Shown here: positions 23,561 to 31,054 of the stretch, one piece after another
Layout of the letters: the number at the start of each line of letters is the position of its first letter
Position numbering within the stretch: position 1 is the first letter of the stretch
Assembly: GCF_900496965.1 (NCBI RefSeq)
Contig: NZ_UFQB01000016.1
Coordinates: 62,001-126,000, forward strand
DNA length: 64,000 bases
Direction of reading: 5' to 3'
Origin: Achromobacter agilis
Lineage (GTDB): Bacteria; Pseudomonadota; Gammaproteobacteria; Burkholderiales; Burkholderiaceae_B
Made by a program: the position numbers and the translations under genes
Notes under the pieces: generated by a model
Database searches by the model: none
Told to the model about the DNA's origin: nothing
Seen by the model: the letters and a program-made list of their open reading frames with translations, nothing else

Positions 23561-23777
23561 AGCCATCTCCTAAGTGATTGGTGAAAGCGAGCGTCAAGAA
23601 AGGTCTCCCGAATGAAAATCCCACTGCGCCCTCGAGCGCGATTTCAAACCCTTCCGCGCCCGCCACATTGGCGACTCATCTGCACTACCCCTTTCACAAG
23701 GAAGAAGGCAGCGGACGCTGCACCAAAGCACATTGTCAGCACCAAGAAAATGCGTGGCGCAAAGCAGGGAAACGGCG

Positions 23778-24014
23778 TTAACTTTCACTTTCAGGCCGCT
23801 TGTGCGCGACGGCGATACCTACGGTTCCATCGGGCATACGGTATTTGCCGCCGGATAGCCACGTAACGAGGTCTCCGGTTGGCAAGGTACAGACATAGTG
23901 TGTGACAGGCTTGCCATCTGCGCTGCGGTTGCTTACGAGCCTTCGCTCAACACGGCAGGTAGAACGATCCGGCATTTTGACAATGACATCCGATAGTCGA
24001 GGTCCCGGCGCCAT
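23778..24014 (-). CDS. Small hypothetical protein
   Basis: A 78-aa protein starting MAPGPRLSDVIVKMPDRSTC, with GGAGG eight bases upstream of the ATG at 24014. An upstream ATG at 24059 would add 15 residues but has no ribosome binding site. The sequence alternates short strands (CRVERRLVSN, THYVCTLPTGDLVTWLSGGKY split at mid-length) and looks like a compact beta domain. No family recognised. A 15-bp palindrome about 100 bases upstream (24115-24129) could be its operator. Confidence 0.5.
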   Translation of the reverse strand: MAPGPRLSDVIVKMPDRSTCRVERRLVSNRSADGKPVTHYVCTLPTGDLVTWLSGGKYRMPDGTVGIAVAHKRPESES

Positions 24015-24114
24015 AATGCATTCCTCCAGAAGCCAATCCTCTGAGGCCAATTCGGCCAACGTAGATGGGCGAATCAGAAGTGTCGTCAGTGCGTACGGCT
24101 ATCTATTTATCACA

Positions 24115-24129
24115 TGTCGTGTCACGACA
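24115..24129. promoter_or_regulatory. 15-bp perfect palindrome, candidate operator
   Basis: TGTCGTG-T-CACGACA, seven-base arms around one central base. It lies in the 333-base stretch between the leftward gene starting at 24014 and the rightward gene starting at 24348, so a repressor bound here could control both. Nothing else in this stretch is recognised. Confidence 0.55.
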
Positions 24130-24347
24130 CAATTATCCTTGCCGCCCACAAGTAGCTGGCTCGGGTGCTGCGCATCGTTCGCAACTCAAATGTATCGTCC
24201 GATACCAATGGTGAGGGTTGACTTCTCGGATTTCCCCGAAGCAAGGTTGAGAATTGGACTGTAAATTCTTGTCGATTTGTGCGGCCTCTGTCGGCCTAAT
24301 GTCTCGGCGAACAATCCGCTTGCGAGGCACCCGATGAAAAGTCAAAT

Positions 24348-24665
24348 TTGCTTTGCCTGGGAGTTCTCCTGGGCTCAGTCACTCTGTCTATGCCGGTGGT
24401 GGCTGATCCTTGGAAAGACGAATCCGGTCATGGGCGCCCCTACTATGGTGGCCACTACGAAGGCGGAGACCATAAGCAGGAGTATTGGGATGGAAACTGC
24501 AAGGTCGAGCGCAAGTGGAAGGGCAATGGCGATTACAAAGAAGAACGAAAATGCAAGGGGCCTCGGTACTATGGGCGCCCCGATGTTGCGTACCCAGCCT
24601 ACCCGCAATCGGGAATCTCTGTTGAGCCTGGGATCATCATCCAGGGGACGGCGGTGATCCGCTAG
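24348..24665 (+). CDS. Putative secreted basic/aromatic protein (start in doubt)
   Basis: About 105 residues. After a hydrophobic N-terminus ending in V-V-A-D-P it has a Gly/His/Tyr-rich part and then E-Y-W-D-G-N-C-K-V-E-R-K-W-K and Y-K-E-E-R-K-C-K-G, with two cysteines, and a Pro-rich end. Similar small exported proteins with a W-D-G-N-C-K-V-E-R-K core occur in many Proteobacteria; function unknown. The frame starts at a TTG without ribosome binding site. An ATG at 24334 gives M-K-S-Q in the neighbouring frame, and one missing base between them would restore a perfect signal peptide. So it may be a frameshifted gene. Confidence 0.55.
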   Translation: MLCLGVLLGSVTLSMPVVADPWKDESGHGRPYYGGHYEGGDHKQEYWDGNCKVERKWKGNGDYKEERKCKGPRYYGRPDVAYPAYPQSGISVEPGIIIQGTAVIR

Positions 24666-24780
24666 GTCGTGCCAACGATCTTTGTAAGACGGCCGTGTAG
24701 CTAAGCCATTACTCCCCGTTCCGTTTCATCCACCATATCGTAGTAGGACTTCCGACAATCTCCTCAAAGCCCGAGACCAG

Positions 24781-25251
24781 TTAGCTGCGAATTGGATCAA
24801 GTGCTAGCCTATTGCGCGTCAACTTCATCGAGACGTCGGCGTGCGTACCGCGATCCAGATCGGTTCCTGGCCCTGCCGTACACTCGGGTAGGTCAAGCAG
24901 TTCCCCCGCAACCTCTCCTGCTTCAATTCGACGAGTGATGTCGTCGAGCAGGAGCGTGCGCGAAGCGAACCCTCGGCCCGTGAGGCCTCGTGCGAACAGG
25001 CGGTAGGCCAAATTGGGCTCGGCCCCTTTCATGACGCCGAGGTCAAAAATCCTGCCTTGTTCATTCCGAAGGAAGAGGTGTCCGGGCCGAGCGTAGATTC
25101 TGTACACCCGCCAAGGCGACAAGGTCACTGAGTGCGGAATCGGCTGACGTTCTCGGCGGCCATCTTGATGATGGAAAGATGCCGTGGGTGGGAGGATCTT
25201 TCTGCAAGCGGTGATGACGCGCGCAAATGATGTACTGACAAGCTTCATCAT
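24781..25251 (-). CDS. Hypothetical protein (weakly supported)
   Basis: An open frame of 156 codons from the ATG at 25251, and longer if other starts are used. The C-terminal part reads like protein: [32 protein letters not shown], then LLLDDITRRIEAGEVAGEL. I see no ribosome binding site at any start and no known motif. It fills an otherwise empty 600-base stretch. It could be the remains of a longer gene whose N-terminus has decayed. Confidence 0.35.
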   Translation of the reverse strand: MMKLVSTSFARVITACRKILPPTASFHHQDGRRERQPIPHSVTLSPWRVYRIYARPGHLFLRNEQGRIFDLGVMKGAEPNLAYRLFARGLTGRGFASRTLLLDDITRRIEAGEVAGELLDLPECTAGPGTDLDRGTHADVSMKLTRNRLALDPIRS

Positions 25252-25454
25252 GATGTAACGGCCTAAAGGAATCGAAGCGCGGCGTAGCCACGAGATAGTA
25301 GCGTACAGATGTGGTGGATCGGGATCGGTACACGACAACGCTGGCTCTCGCAACCACGCGACGAGTCAGCGTCTACTCACAAACTTTCCAGCCTCCATCA
25401 GCAGCTAGCCAGCTGCGTTTTTGTGGTAGGAATAGGCTGAAAGTGTGTGACTCG

Positions 25455-25616
25455 CTACTGTGGGGTACGTTGCTTCAGCGGGTCGTTCTGCGCTTGCTTG
25501 CGAGCCGCCTCGTCTTTTTGTTCCTGGCTTTGCTGCTCTTGCTGTTTGTTGGGTTGGTCACCCTGGCCAGGTTGGGTGGGAGGGCCTGCAGCGCTGAAGC
25601 GGGTAGGGAATGTCAT
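25455..25616 (-). CDS. Gln-rich micro-protein, copy 2
   Basis: A 53-aa protein starting MTFPTRFSAAGPPTQPGQGD followed by Gln/Glu/Lys-rich text with E-Q-Q-S-Q-E-Q-K-D-E-A-A-R-K, ending R-T-P-Q. It is the paralogue of the 58-aa protein at 22034-22210, about 3.4 kb away. An AAAGGT sequence lies upstream of the ATG with loose spacing. No function is known. Both copies are followed downstream by unrelated sequence, so this is not a simple recent block duplication. Confidence 0.58.
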   Translation of the reverse strand: MTFPTRFSAAGPPTQPGQGDQPNKQQEQQSQEQKDEAARKQAQNDPLKQRTPQ

Positions 25617-25768
25617 GATGTTTACCTTTTTGGTTGCCGTGGCGAGTGCCACATACCTACAGTACGCCCTGCAGTAGCTCTGACCTAAGACTAAATTGAA
25701 ACAGGGCTAAGTCGTGGAGTGGTGCTAGGCCTACAATAATTTCGTGCAATCCTGTCGGAGGCCGCGCC

Positions 25769-26071
25769 ATGTCACAGACAACGGGTACTAAAGCGCTGGA
25801 ACGCTGGGACGATGAGGGAGGCTCGCAATTGGTTTCGCTAGCCCAGTCGTTCGCCATCGAGGAATTTGAGGTGTCGGAGCGCCGAATACTCGCCTTTCTA
25901 GGGGCATCGGTATTGAGCCTATGGGACGAACTCCCAGCTGATGCGCGGCAGCGGGTATTGAATCGCGAGGTCGCTCAAGCAGCATTCGACAGGTCTGCAC
26001 TCAAGGCGAGGATCGCACGCATTGCCGGGGAAGATCCTCTTTCGGGAGAGAAGCATGACTCGCGATCCTGA
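25769..26071 (+). CDS. Hypothetical protein, first of a tandem paralogous pair
   Basis: A 100-aa helical protein with GGAGG seven bases before the ATG. It shares with the next gene R-W-x-x-E-G-G near residue 13, then E-R-R-I/V-I-A-x-L-G-A, then L-S-L/I-W-x-E-L/M-P-A-x-x-R-x-x-V-L. The two overlap by 17 bases and are probably translated together, so their products may form a heterodimer. There is no signal peptide, membrane segment or known motif. I do not recognise the family. Confidence 0.6.
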   Translation: MSQTTGTKALERWDDEGGSQLVSLAQSFAIEEFEVSERRILAFLGASVLSLWDELPADARQRVLNREVAQAAFDRSALKARIARIAGEDPLSGEKHDSRS

Positions 26072-26333
26072 GGACTCGGACATTGAGCGCTGGCTTAATG
26101 AAGGTGGCGTGCGACTGCCCACGTCAGTTGACATGTTAGATGCAGGGAGACTTGACGAAGGCGAGCGGCGGGTCATCGCTTGCCTCGGGGCCGCAACCTT
26201 GAGCATCTGGCACGAAATGCCGGCTGAAATTCGGAGGAAGGTGCTACAGAGCGCCCTTAGCGCGGCTACCTATGACGCGGCATTGCTAAAAGAAGAGGTT
26301 GCGTTGTTCCTAAGGAGAGGCCAAAACTCTTAA
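26055..26333 (+). CDS. Hypothetical protein, second of a tandem paralogous pair
   Basis: A 92-aa protein with GGGAGAG before the ATG at 26055, overlapping the end of the first copy. Roughly a third of positions match the upstream paralogue, with the core around ERRVIACLGAATLSIWHEMP best kept. Divergence that large means the duplication is old and that both copies are likely maintained. Its 3' end overlaps, on the other strand, the remains of an antirepressor-like gene. Confidence 0.58.
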   Translation: MTRDPEDSDIERWLNEGGVRLPTSVDMLDAGRLDEGERRVIACLGAATLSIWHEMPAEIRRKVLQSALSAATYDAALLKEEVALFLRRGQNS

Positions 26334-26621
26334 TAAAAACGGGACGTGCGCGTACAAAGAGTGTGTCTTCACGGTATCCGCCTTGTTCAAGCAGCTGAGA
26401 GATTTGACGACCGCGAGGTTTAATTTGCTCGTCGTCCCAATTAATTGTCAGGCGATTGAGAACTTTTCGGTCGATACCACACATTCGCGCCCAGCCACTT
26501 TCCGTCAAGTATGGGATGCCGTATCCAGGACTCCCATTTCGACCCCATCAATTTCAGCCTGGGCTTCGACCTTAAATAGGGGGTGCTGCGCCTTCAACGT
26601 ACCCCGGGACTGGTCCGCCAT
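26266..26621 (-). pseudogene. Antirepressor-like gene, frameshifted and truncated
   Basis: A strong Shine-Dalgarno AGGAGG stands five bases before the ATG at 26621. The frame reads M-A-D-Q-S-R-G-T-L-K, then V-E-A-Q-A-E-I-D-G-V-E-M-G-V-L-D, and then breaks. Restoring one base gives D-N-G-I-P-Y-L-T-E-S-G-W-A-R-M-C-G-I in continuity with the neighbouring frame, which runs on through R-G-R-Q-I-S-Q-L-L-E-Q-G-G-Y. This layout resembles phage proteins that carry an N-terminal antirepressor-like module. The matching part ends soon after R-A-R-P, and the frame then runs to 26266 over the + strand gene. So both a one-base loss and a 3' truncation seem present. Confidence 0.6.
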
Positions 26622-27117
26622 AACAACCTCCTAAGCCTTTGATCTAAAGAAACTGTGGGGTGGGCCTAAGCCCGTGCAGATTGGGCCACTTCACCCAGTT
26701 ACTAAAAATTCCCAGCCTTTCAGTATGTGCGAAGCGGATAAGGTCTGTGGACTCTGTCAAAGGTTGGTTCAGCTAGCCTATTGCTACGACCGCGCCCACT
26801 GCCCCACCTCATCGTCCCGGAGCCTGGCGCCAGTCTGGACGAAAACGCCCAACCCGTGAGGGGGCTGGGGCGAATGACGTGCAGCCAGCCGGCGTCGGAG
26901 TTGCAGGAGTTCAAAATGTAACACTATGAAAAGGTGGGCCAAGCCTGCTTCTTGAGCGCGGCTAGTGGATGCACATCGGCCCTCCAGTTGGGAGTGCCTG
27001 CATAGGGCCGGCCTGCCGGTAGACGTCACAAGGAAGCTAGAGTGGCGCCGCGCCGGTGGCTTTGATGTAGGCTTAGTCTTCGCATGAAATGCCGCCGTCA
27101 TATGGATCGGAGCTGAC
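26622..27117. other. Intergenic stretch without recognised gene
   Basis: Open frames here are short and lack ribosome binding sites. The left end carries the leader of the antirepressor-like remnant and a short GGGCCTAAGCCC type inverted repeat near 26663. The right end carries the GGAG site of the gene at 27118. Nothing else is recognised. Confidence 0.5.
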
Positions 27118-28236
27118 ATGAGGGTATTGACCTACGGCTGGGCCCAATCAATTGAAACGTTGTTAGAGCCGGAGCAGGAAACGTTGGCTCGGCTGATAGC
27201 GGCGGAGGCTCGCGTCCCACCATACATCCGTGATGAGCGCAAAGCCGTCCATGTCGCCTTGAAAGAACTACAAGAATATCTTCAAGCGCGCGCCAATGAA
27301 TTGCTCGAGGCTCAAGCTGTTCATTTGAATGAGGGAAAGAAAAAGCGTAATTCACAAGGCCCCTCCCTTGTGCTCGGCCATACCTGGAAAGCCGCGATAC
27401 GTGAAGGGCTGCTGCTATTTCCGAAACACAAGGCGCATGCACTGCGGGTCACGCTTCGCGGGTGGGAACGGGCGCTGAATCTCGCTGACGATTTGTTTAC
27501 CATGGCCTCGCTTCGCGGCTATGAGCCTGTGCCGTGGAAAATGTGGGACAAGACTTTTAAGATTCGCGCGGTGGAGGCTGAGCTTGACCTAAGGATTATG
27601 GAGAAGCTGGCGCGAGTCCAGGACGATGGCGAGGGTTCGGCGACGGGGACACCTTACGAAAACTACTTCACAACTACCCGCTCACTGTCGATTTATCTCA
27701 ACCGCGCCGGCGGGGAAGTCGAGGTGGTCGAAAAGGAAGGGGTACCTCTTGAAGACCAGCTGGAGGAGCTATTTGATCAGATTCCCCGCGAGCTCGTACT
27801 CGATCTCGCGCAGAATCGAAAGTGGCAACGAGACAAGGAAGCAGACGCCGAAGCACGTCAAGCAGAGTTAGAGCTGAAGCGGCTGAAGGATGCAGAGGCC
27901 GCTAGGCGAAGCAGGTTGGAAGACGAAGCGCAGAATTGGCACCGTGCGATCATGATTCGGCAGTACGCTGAAGAGATAGAGCGGGCCATGCTTCCCGATA
28001 TGGGTGATGCAGCGAAAGAGTGGGTTAAGTGGGCGCGTACGGTTGCTGATGAGGTCGACCCAACCTCAAAGCGTTGCAATCAACTCAGGCATACGGCAGG
28101 GATGACGTCCCCAGATGGCAAGGAGGATGCCAGTGCGTCGAACAATACAGCGCGCGGAGCTATACGACAGGGTATGGAAAGTCCCGATTTCGAAGCTTTG
28201 CCAAGAGTATGGCCTCTCAGACAATGGACTGCGTAA
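27118..28236 (+). CDS. Coiled-coil protein, first gene of a paralogous pair
   Basis: A 372-aa protein with CGGAG before the ATG. Residues ~90-320 share a layout with the C-terminal part of the next gene's product: a helical region with R-G-Y, a basic strand region, S-L-S-I-Y-L-N-R, V-P-L-E-D-Q-L-E-E-L-F, a long Glu/Lys/Arg-rich coiled coil, then W-V-K-W-A-R-T-V-A-D-E-V-D-P-T-S-K-R. The last ~50 residues have no counterpart and are encoded over the start of the next gene (104-base overlap). No enzyme motif is seen. A pair of related long proteins beside a prophage integrase is typical cargo, possibly defence or regulation, but that is inference. Confidence 0.65.
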   Translation: MRVLTYGWAQSIETLLEPEQETLARLIAAEARVPPYIRDERKAVHVALKELQEYLQARANELLEAQAVHLNEGKKKRNSQGPSLVLGHTWKAAIREGLLLFPKHKAHALRVTLRGWERALNLADDLFTMASLRGYEPVPWKMWDKTFKIRAVEAELDLRIMEKLARVQDDGEGSATGTPYENYFTTTRSLSIYLNRAGGEVEVVEKEGVPLEDQLEELFDQIPRELVLDLAQNRKWQRDKEADAEARQAELELKRLKDAEAARRSRLEDEAQNWHRAIMIRQYAEEIERAMLPDMGDAAKEWVKWARTVADEVDPTSKRCNQLRHTAGMTSPDGKEDASASNNTARGAIRQGMESPDFEALPRVWPLRQWTA

Positions 28237-29392
28237 AGTTTGCCGCAGGTTGGGCGTGCCTGTACCAGAAAGAGGGTACTGGGCAAAGCAGGCCGTTGGA
28301 AAGGCGCGTGCGCGGCCGAAGCTTCCTGCTTTGGCAGGAAAGCCCGCTTCAGAGACCGTGACCACTAGGGATGAGACCGCACCATCTCGTGCTATGAGGT
28401 CCGAGACGAAGGCGATTCTGGAAAGGGACCTAGTATTCGAGAAGGATTCAAGCAATCGCGTGGATGCCCATGATCTGCCTATGCATAAAGCAATATTGTC
28501 TGTGCAACAGCGACTCGTTCGACGGGTGAAGGAGTGGCAGAAGGCTCGTAAAGATCACGAGGCGGCCCTGCGAAGATCTGAGAATAGGCCTTGGGAGCCG
28601 AATTGGTCCGCGTTGAACTCCGGGCTGAGGTGGCCGGATTTTGAGGAAAAGGGCGGCTACCTGTTCTTAAAGAACGAGCCATGCGTGGCAAGGGTGACCG
28701 AAAAACAGATAGGCCGCGCGGTGGCAATTTTGAACGCAGTCGCGCATGCGGCTTCCAGCCGCGGGTATACGTTCTTGGTGCCAGAGGCTAAGGCAGGAGC
28801 TTTAACTCTAAGACGAAGAGGTGTCGATACGCTCTTGCGATTGACCGAGCATGCAACGGTCAAGGAGGTAAAGGATAAAAGCATCTTCTATGCGCACCTG
28901 GGCGGTATACGGAAAGAGCCTCATCCGACGGGGAAATTACGGATTCATTTCAGGATATCGACACGCCCTGAGAAGTTCGTGTCCGATGAAGACGGGCCGC
29001 TGGAAGAGCAGTTAAACGACATTTTCGCCAGACTCGCTAAGGCCGAAGCTGCATATGCTGAACATCTTCATCGCGAGGCCATCCAAGAGAAATTGCGCGA
29101 GGAGGCGCAAGTTCGATGGATTGAAAGGCAGCAACAGTTGGAGCAGGAGCGGAAGGCACAGCAGCTCATCGAGACGCAGTTGCAGCGGGAAAAAGAGGAG
29201 AGGGAAAACTTCTTGCGGGACCTATGCGCAGAAGCTGACGCTTGGCGGAAGTCGCAATCAGTGGAGTGTTATTTGAGACATCTTCGCGAGGCATCGGGGA
29301 ATTCGGCTTCAAGCGAGTTGAGAGAATGGCTCTCTCGGGCGGAAGAAGCTATGAGAGAGCTTGATCCCACCACTCGGCGCCTTGGTAGTTGA
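28133..29392 (+). CDS. HTH plus coiled-coil protein, second gene of the pair
   Basis: About 419 aa. AAGGAGG (28120-28126) stands six bases before a GTG at 28133, better than the ATGs at 28115 or 28127. Residues ~8-50 form a homeodomain-like helix-turn-helix: R-A-E-L-Y-D-R-V-W, P-I-S-K-L-C-Q-E-Y-G-L-S-D, L-R-K-V-C-R-R-L-G-V-P-V-P, then R-G-Y-W-A-K. This N-terminal block is widespread in uncharacterised phage and plasmid proteins. The remainder is related to the upstream gene: P-L-E-E-Q-L-N-D-I-F, a long coiled coil, W-R-K-S, and L-D-P-T-T-R-R at the end. It probably binds DNA and pairs with its neighbour. Confidence 0.68.
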   Translation: MRRTIQRAELYDRVWKVPISKLCQEYGLSDNGLRKVCRRLGVPVPERGYWAKQAVGKARARPKLPALAGKPASETVTTRDETAPSRAMRSETKAILERDLVFEKDSSNRVDAHDLPMHKAILSVQQRLVRRVKEWQKARKDHEAALRRSENRPWEPNWSALNSGLRWPDFEEKGGYLFLKNEPCVARVTEKQIGRAVAILNAVAHAASSRGYTFLVPEAKAGALTLRRRGVDTLLRLTEHATVKEVKDKSIFYAHLGGIRKEPHPTGKLRIHFRISTRPEKFVSDEDGPLEEQLNDIFARLAKAEAAYAEHLHREAIQEKLREEAQVRWIERQQQLEQERKAQQLIETQLQREKEERENFLRDLCAEADAWRKSQSVECYLRHLREASGNSASSELREWLSRAEEAMRELDPTTRRLGS

Positions 29393-29408
29393 GAGTTTTG
29401 GCAGGCGA

Positions 29409-30833
29409 CTACAAAGCGGGTCCTGCGGAAAGCGCCGTTTCCAAAGCTGAGCCGAGCGCCTTCCAAGCCTCGCGCATTTGGCTCGAGTGATCGCTGTGTA
29501 GATAGTGCCGTCGAATTTTGGCGCTGCCCGTATGAATGACATGGTTCTGGCAAAGGTCGATAACCTTGTCTTCAATTCCGATTGTCTCCATTAGAGTGGC
29601 TCCTGTCCGGCGCAGATCGTGCGCAGTCCAGTTTCCGTTTCGTCCACTCGCGAGAACAAGACTGTTGTCGTTGCGCCGCCCCTTCAGGGCTTTGCGGTTC
29701 ATGAACATCACCTGACGGTCGCCTATCTGCTTGCCCACAGTCGATTCTGATACGTGCCCCTCTGCTTGCTTGGCTGGGAAGCACCAAATTCCTTTGCCGG
29801 TCTTTTCATACAAGCGCTCAAATTGCATTTTCGCGAATGGCGACAGAAACACTGTGAGCGCGCGCTGCCCGGCTTTTGTCTTCTTGACGTTTTCTTTGGG
29901 TATATACCAAGTGCCCACGGCCAGGTCGACATGTTCCCAACGGGCCTTGAGCGTTTCGCCGATGCGGGAAAGTGTGGAGAGGCAGATCCATACCGCCACC
30001 TGGGTTTCAAGTGCGATAGGACGTATGGCGCGCCGCCTATCCTCGGCGGTGGCGTACTCACACTCCATGCGCTCGAAGATTGCCTGCAACTCTCGGATCT
30101 CGTCCAGGCTTAGAACGCGGTCGCGTATGTTCGCCAAGTCGTAGTCCTTCTCCACTATCTTGGGGATCTCGATGAGGTCTGTAGGATTGCCCTCTATGAG
30201 TAGGGCTCGCCAGGGCTTTCTTTTTTCGCCCCAGACCAGCATTTGTCGTATGGCGGTAAAGACCACTACAGCAAGCCTGTTCGCTCCTCGCGCCACAATC
30301 AGCCTCAGCAGCGCTCTGATGCCGTGCTCATCCAGATTCCGCAGCGCTGTGGTTCCGATATGTGGCAACACGTCCTTCTGAAAAACGCGCTTGAGTTCTG
30401 CATTGTCGTCCGAGCGCCGCACACCGTCGGTGATCCAGGCGTCATAGAGGTCCTTCACTGTAAGGTCATCAGCTTGACGTCGATCTTCTTCGGCGAGGGT
30501 TGCTTCAATCTGACGCTGAGCCTCAATCCGAACAACCCGCTTTTGATCGCTTGGATTCACTCCGGTCCTGACCCATTCACGGGCTTGGTCGCGAGTTACG
30601 CGGATCTGATCCAGCGATAGGCTTGGCCATGTGCCGCAATAGTGGCGCTTCGTCTTGCCCTCCCACTTATAGGCGTACCTCCAAGCTACGGAGGTTTTTG
30701 CGCCGTGCTGTCGAACCTCTCCCTGCAGGCCGTCACCGTCGGCCAACGTGTCGCCTTTCCAGGAAGGTGGGATAGCTTCTAGTTCCTTGACGGTCCAGCG
30801 GAAGCCTTTACCTCGTTTCGGATATCTGTTCAT
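29409..30833 (-). CDS. int: Tyrosine-family phage integrase
   Basis: A 474-aa integrase of the P4-like branch. The N-terminal ~100 residues are an arm-binding/DUF4102-like domain (L-A-D-G-D-G-L-Q, W-R-Y-A-Y-K-W-E-G-K). Catalytic residues are visible: Arg290 in LSRIGETLKARW, His405 and Arg408 in AHDLRRTGATLM, His434 region in NHVIHTG, and Tyr444 in RRHYLHSD. It faces the lysis side of the prophage with its start 168 bases from attR, as expected for a gene next to attP. It should integrate and, with an excisionase encoded elsewhere, excise the phage at the tRNA-Pro gene. Confidence 0.93.
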   Translation of the reverse strand: MNRYPKRGKGFRWTVKELEAIPPSWKGDTLADGDGLQGEVRQHGAKTSVAWRYAYKWEGKTKRHYCGTWPSLSLDQIRVTRDQAREWVRTGVNPSDQKRVVRIEAQRQIEATLAEEDRRQADDLTVKDLYDAWITDGVRRSDDNAELKRVFQKDVLPHIGTTALRNLDEHGIRALLRLIVARGANRLAVVVFTAIRQMLVWGEKRKPWRALLIEGNPTDLIEIPKIVEKDYDLANIRDRVLSLDEIRELQAIFERMECEYATAEDRRRAIRPIALETQVAVWICLSTLSRIGETLKARWEHVDLAVGTWYIPKENVKKTKAGQRALTVFLSPFAKMQFERLYEKTGKGIWCFPAKQAEGHVSESTVGKQIGDRQVMFMNRKALKGRRNDNSLVLASGRNGNWTAHDLRRTGATLMETIGIEDKVIDLCQNHVIHTGSAKIRRHYLHSDHSSQMREAWKALGSALETALSAGPAL

Positions 30834-30834
30834 C

Positions 30835-30847
30835 AGCAGAGGGTCGC
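30835..30847 (+). repeat. Partial second copy of the attachment-site core
   Basis: AGCAGAGGGTCGC here is identical to 31007-31019 in the tRNA remnant, and the similarity continues imperfectly (AAGTCGATT versus GAGTTCGAAT). It begins two bases from the integrase start codon. It may be a secondary core site or the trace of an earlier integration. Confidence 0.7.
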
Positions 30848-30859
30848 AAGTCGATTTCT

Positions 30860-30924
30860 ATGGGGCAACTCATGGGGCAACTTTTCGCCGGCTGGTAGCG
30901 TACAGTAGCGAACGGTAGCGAACA
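30860..30924 (+). repeat. Direct repeats, candidate integrase arm-type sites
   Basis: Two copies of ATGGGGCAACT (30860-30870 and 30872-30882) and three tandem copies of GTAGCGNACN (30895-30904, 30905-30914, 30915-30924). They lie between the integrase start and attR, where attP arm sites for integrase or excisionase are found in P4- and lambda-like phages. Confidence 0.7.
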
Positions 30925-31000
30925 AGTCGATCCTGGGAAATACTTAAAATTCAATGGCTTATATGTTCGTTGCCGTCCGCTGCCGTTCGTGATTAATTAA

Positions 31001-31045
31001 TTTGGGAGCAGAGGGTCGCGAGTTCGAATCCCGCCGCCCCGACCA
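31001..31045 (+). other. attR: displaced 3' half of tRNA-Pro(TGG)
   Basis: The 45 bases run from the anticodon loop TTTGGGA (anticodon TGG) through the anticodon-stem 3' strand GCAGA, variable loop, T-arm with TTCGAAT, acceptor 3' strand CGCCCCG and the terminal A-CCA. The 5' half of the tRNA is absent; upstream is phage sequence. This is what integration into a tRNA-Pro gene leaves at one end. The T-stem has an A-C mismatch, in keeping with loss of function. The restored complete tRNA should lie at the left end of the prophage. Confidence 0.88.
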
Positions 31046-31054
31046 ATTCGCATC

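Noticed and set aside
25311..25688. 125-codon rightward frame opposite the second Gln-rich micro-protein
   Set aside because: Its Leu-rich text is the antisense of Gln/Lys codons; the minus strand has a paralogue that supports coding there.
26674..27119. Several short open frames between the antirepressor-like remnant and the HTH pair
   Set aside because: No ribosome binding sites, no protein-like pattern, no paralogues.
31001..31045. Functional tRNA-Pro gene
   Set aside because: The 5' half, including D-arm and acceptor 5' strand, is absent; upstream sequence is phage. It is a displaced remnant.
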